Assembly (NCBI GenBank): GCA_002914805.1 | Contig: JXTB01000036.1 | Location: forward strand, 182,141-246,140 | Reading direction: 5' to 3' | DNA from: Parasponia andersonii | Lineage: Eukaryota; Streptophyta; Magnoliopsida; Rosales; Cannabaceae | DNA length: 64,000 bases | Shown here: positions 60,890 to 64,000 of the stretch, in pieces | Numbering within the stretch: the stretch's first letter is position 1 | Layout: the number at the start of each line of letters is the position of its first letter | Translations under genes and position numbers: made by a program | Notes under the pieces: model-generated | The model's input: the letters and a program-made list of their open reading frames with translations, nothing else | Database searches by the model: none | What the model was told of the DNA's origin: nothing

Positions 60890-62638
60890 GCGTAAGAGAG
60901 ACAAAATCCCTCTCACCTATAAGAGTATTTTTTCAGTCCATCCAAAGGCTATTGAATGGTCAAAACTATAGAAGTTTGTCCATATTATATACTCTACCCT
61001 TGTATAACGTATTCCAAAATACTCAAAAAAGACTAACGAAGTTTTCTTCTCTCTAACTTAATTCTCAGTCTTATGCTGCCCTCACTTCCTTCGTGCAATG
61101 TCTTCCTCTTCTATTCTGCTACTCCTCTCTCTCTCTTTCTTTTTTGGAACATTTTTTTCTTCCAACATCTTCTCAAAAATTAAACTTACATATTCTTGTA
61201 AACGAAAAAAAAAAAAGAAATAAATAAGAGAGATAAAATATATATTCTTCTTCCTAATAGGACTATGATAAAAGAAGACATAAAGATGGCTTAAAAAATT
61301 TGAATGATACGGTAGTTAATTGAAAGGAGTAGATAGATATAGTGAGAGAACGACATTACTACAAGCTGAAATTTATTTCATTTTTTATTTTTTTCAACAA
61401 AAAATAATTCGTTGTACTTTAACTCACAGATATGAAAATTCTGTTTTATGCTATATTGTTTATTTTCTCATATATAAATGGAAAAAATTATACAAGCATT
61501 CGTTTGGAATTCATTAGAGGACGAAGAGAGCTAAACAACTATTACTTGTCATTGATTCTCTTACTAGTAAGGATAACAATATAACTCATAGTTACGAGTA
61601 TCCGTAGTTATCCGATCTGAACGGGAAGGCAAAAAACTTCTTAAGAGAGGAAAATAACTGGGGCAAAGTATAACCGCACCATTAATATGTGGGTATGGTG
61701 CAGGTCAGGTACGGTATTAGTATAATCCGCACCATATCGGCCATGATCTATATATATATATATATATATTTACATAGAATAATTATTATACATATAAATA
61801 TCTATTTAATTTTACATTATTTATTTCTTTTATTTTTTATTAAATAATGAATTTGGAGAGTTATATGTACTTATATATTTAAATTTTAGAGTTTAAAAAT
61901 TATTAGTATATTATTATATTTAATATTTTGTTGATTATGAAAAAAATTTAGTATTTTCATCTTAATTTTTTAAATATTTTATTATTATCAATGGGTAATG
62001 GGTAATCACGGTTTTTCTCATTATTTGTTGATTAATACATGCAGTATCCCTGCATCCAAAAGAATGATTAATAGAACAGATATGATATTGTGATTGGCTT
62101 TCAGAGATTTAGATGATAATTGAAAAACTATCTCTGATTCTTCCCACTGCGATTCCTACTTCCTGGGTTCTCATTCAAAATATAAGTAAAAATTCCTTTC
62201 TCGGTTTTTATTATTTGAAATGGATTTGAAATCTGACAAATTTTCTTTTGGTGAGAATGAAGGACATTTATGATACTAAGATCAACATTTATTTAGCAAA
62301 GTACCGAAGAAAAAGAAATCGATTCTGTTCGTTTGTTTCAACTCGAGAGGAAGTTTATTTATGCCACTTATGTGAGGACAATCTTAGGATTAGTAAATTG
62401 ATGAACACCTCATGGTTTTGATCTAAGAGCTAAATAAATGCTACTAAAATAAAGGAGGGATTTTGTCTCTGCTGCACTAGAATTCTTCTATATATTAACT
62501 AAAAAAAAATTAAAAACAAAAGAAAATAAACTACCAGTACATTTTAGGCAATGTTTTCATATTAATAATAAAATAATCGTAAACAAGAAAAAAGATCAAA
62601 GATCAGAGAAGTTGTGTAATCTCTTCCTAAATTAACTA
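60890..62638. other. AT-rich intergenic DNA
   Basis: No gene recognised. 61660-61745 has GGTGCAGGT/CCGCACC blocks in inverted order resembling the end of a hAT-type element, but no partner end was found. CT-rich stretch at 61085-61140. Confidence 0.4.
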
Positions 62639-62819
62639 GAATAATGTTATGATATCTAATAGTGCCTAACACCATATAAAGTGTCAATCTATTATTAAGG
62701 TATTATAAATAATAGACAATATTTTGTATGGATCTCACTTTATGTATTAATTAATCCTTCTGTAATAGATTAATACATCATGTAGTGTTGGTACCTTAAG
62801 TGTTTCATAGTATTATTCA
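62639..62819. mobile_element. MITE family B, copy 2
   Basis: Left end GAATAATGTTATGATATCTA and right end in reverse GAATAATACTATGAAACACT, inverted repeats of about 40 bp running through GTGCCTAACAC / GTACCAACAC. Homologous to 20938-21116. Confidence 0.65.
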
Positions 62820-63399
62820 TTCAACTAATTATGTGAAAGATTCCCAAATTTTTTTCTCAAAATGTGCAGATAAACATACAAATGAATAAAAAAATCATGA
62901 TTTACATTCCCTTTTAGCAAACACGGTCTTAGACAACAAAATTTGTCCATACTCCTTTTTGTCGAAAAATGAATGGTTATTGCTAGTGTTTCAAATTCTA
63001 TACCGATTAATTTTGAGTTTATTTGTTAAAAACCATTAATTAATATACCTAAGGTGCAATGCTATAGAAGATGCATTGTTAGAGTAATATAACTGCGTTG
63101 AAAGAAAGGATAAAGCCCTGATTTTTGTCTAGTAGAGGGCTAGAACTACAGTTTGTCTATTAAATATTTTTTTTCCTATGTTTTATTGAGGGTTTATTAT
63201 ATAATTTAAATTAAAAAGTTATAAATACATAAAATTTTTGGGATTTCTTTTAAAGTATTTATTAAAAAAACGACCATTTTTAATATCTATTTAATAAATG
63301 ACTGTTTTATAATTTTATTTTAATAAATGGCCGTTTTTATTTGATATATTTTTTTATCAAGTAAATCATTTTTCATAAAAAAAAAACAATTTTTGAAAA

Positions 63400-63590
63400 A
63401 TTAAATCAATTTTTTTAAAAGTAAATCAATTTTCAAAAAATAAATCAATGTATTTTAGAATACTAAATATGAAGAATGATTATTTTTTAAATTATTTTCA
63501 AAATTCGGCCATTTTCTTTAGTGCTTGAAAAACGGTCATTTGCAAACTTTGTTCCGAAATTCGGCCATTTAGCTAAAAAAAACTTATTTT
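63400..63590. repeat. Inverted-repeat partner of 59888-60056
   Basis: Reverse complement reads TTTTTTTTAGCTAAATGGCC, AGTTTGCAAATGACC, GAATTTTGAAAATAATTT, CTTCATATTTAGTATTCT, matching the other arm in order with diverged bases. Confidence 0.7.
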
Positions 63591-63904
63591 TTAAAAAAAT
63601 ATGAAAGTGAGAGGAGCTTGAGCCCCACTAGGCCCAAGTCCGTCCATTCTTGTTTGGAAGAAACATAAATGGGCCACATAGACCGTGTTCCCAAGCCTCC
63701 TTCTTTTTAATTTTTTTTTTTAATTTTTTTTTTTTTGGTTGTGGAAGCGAGCTTGGGATATTAAAAACAATCACGAGTACCTATAACAAATGTCGGTTTT
63801 TTTCACCTTATTTTAAAAAATGACTGTCATCTTGACATATTCAATAATATCCGTCTTTGTTTTCATTTTCTGCAAAATGACTGTTTTTAGTGAATCAATT
63901 TTTT

Positions 63905-64000
63905 TAGTAAATTAGTATATATTAGACTATTAGTAAAGCAATTTCACATATCAATTTTATTAGTAAATTAGTATATATTAGACTATTAGTTTAGCAATTT
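63905..64000. repeat. 56-bp direct repeat at window end
   Basis: TAGTAAATTAGTATATATTA begins at 63905 and again at 63961, each followed by GACTATTAGT and GCAATTT. It may continue beyond the window. Confidence 0.85.

Noticed and set aside
61660..61750. GC-rich inverted blocks resembling a hAT terminus
   Set aside because: No second end, target duplication or coding remnant could be paired with it.

Overview
This is nuclear DNA of a flowering plant, almost certainly a eudicot. The evidence is AT-rich intergenic DNA, GT-AG spliced genes of plant type, and plant-specific families (D-type cyclin, autoinhibited Ca2+-ATPase, SAT32/IFRD). It is also packed with plant transposable elements: Ty1/copia, Ty3/gypsy of Tat type, L1-type LINE, hAT, SINE-like and MITE. 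The species cannot be fixed from the sequence. Most of the gene models below were assembled exon by exon, with reading phase checked across each junction.

There are four cellular genes. (1) At 503-3432 (+) is the 3' part of an ASCC2/Cue3-type CUE-domain gene; its 5' end lies outside the window. (2) At 5960-9262 (-) is a complete 13-exon IFRD/SAT32-like gene encoding 443 aa. (3) At 30525-31896 (+) is a complete 5-exon D-type cyclin of the CYCD5 group, 317 aa. (4) At 34869-40712 (-) is a complete 7-exon P2B Ca2+-ATPase of the ACA1/ACA2 type, 1020 aa. From memory, Arabidopsis keeps CUE protein - SAT32 - ACA1 together on chromosome 1 and CYCD5;1 - ACA2 together on chromosome 4. This window joins the two sets and so looks like the arrangement that existed before duplication and gene loss.

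The rest is mostly mobile DNA. The 10.9-21.4 kb interval holds a long-TIR element with a second element nested in it, four copies of one MITE family (two of them a near-perfect inverted pair), two other MITE-like elements, and a 2.3-kb solo LTR with a 5-bp target duplication. From 21.6 to 29.7 kb lies a decayed but structurally complete copia element on the minus strand, with ACATG duplications at both ends and a solo LTR nested in its right-hand LTR. From 41.6 to 54.1 kb is a stack of truncated elements: the 3' part of a second copia, then a Tat-type gypsy element with an antisense gene and two tandem arrays, then a LINE fragment fused onto the gypsy reverse transcriptase. From 55.2 to 58.8 kb is a hAT element with an exact 8-bp target duplication and a dead transposase. 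The last 5 kb is AT-rich, with a duplicated MITE, a second MITE family and a distant inverted-repeat pair that may be the ends of another element.

The ACA gene carries one MITE and one SINE-like insertion in introns, both leaving splice sites untouched. No rRNA gene, intact tRNA gene or CRISPR array was seen.
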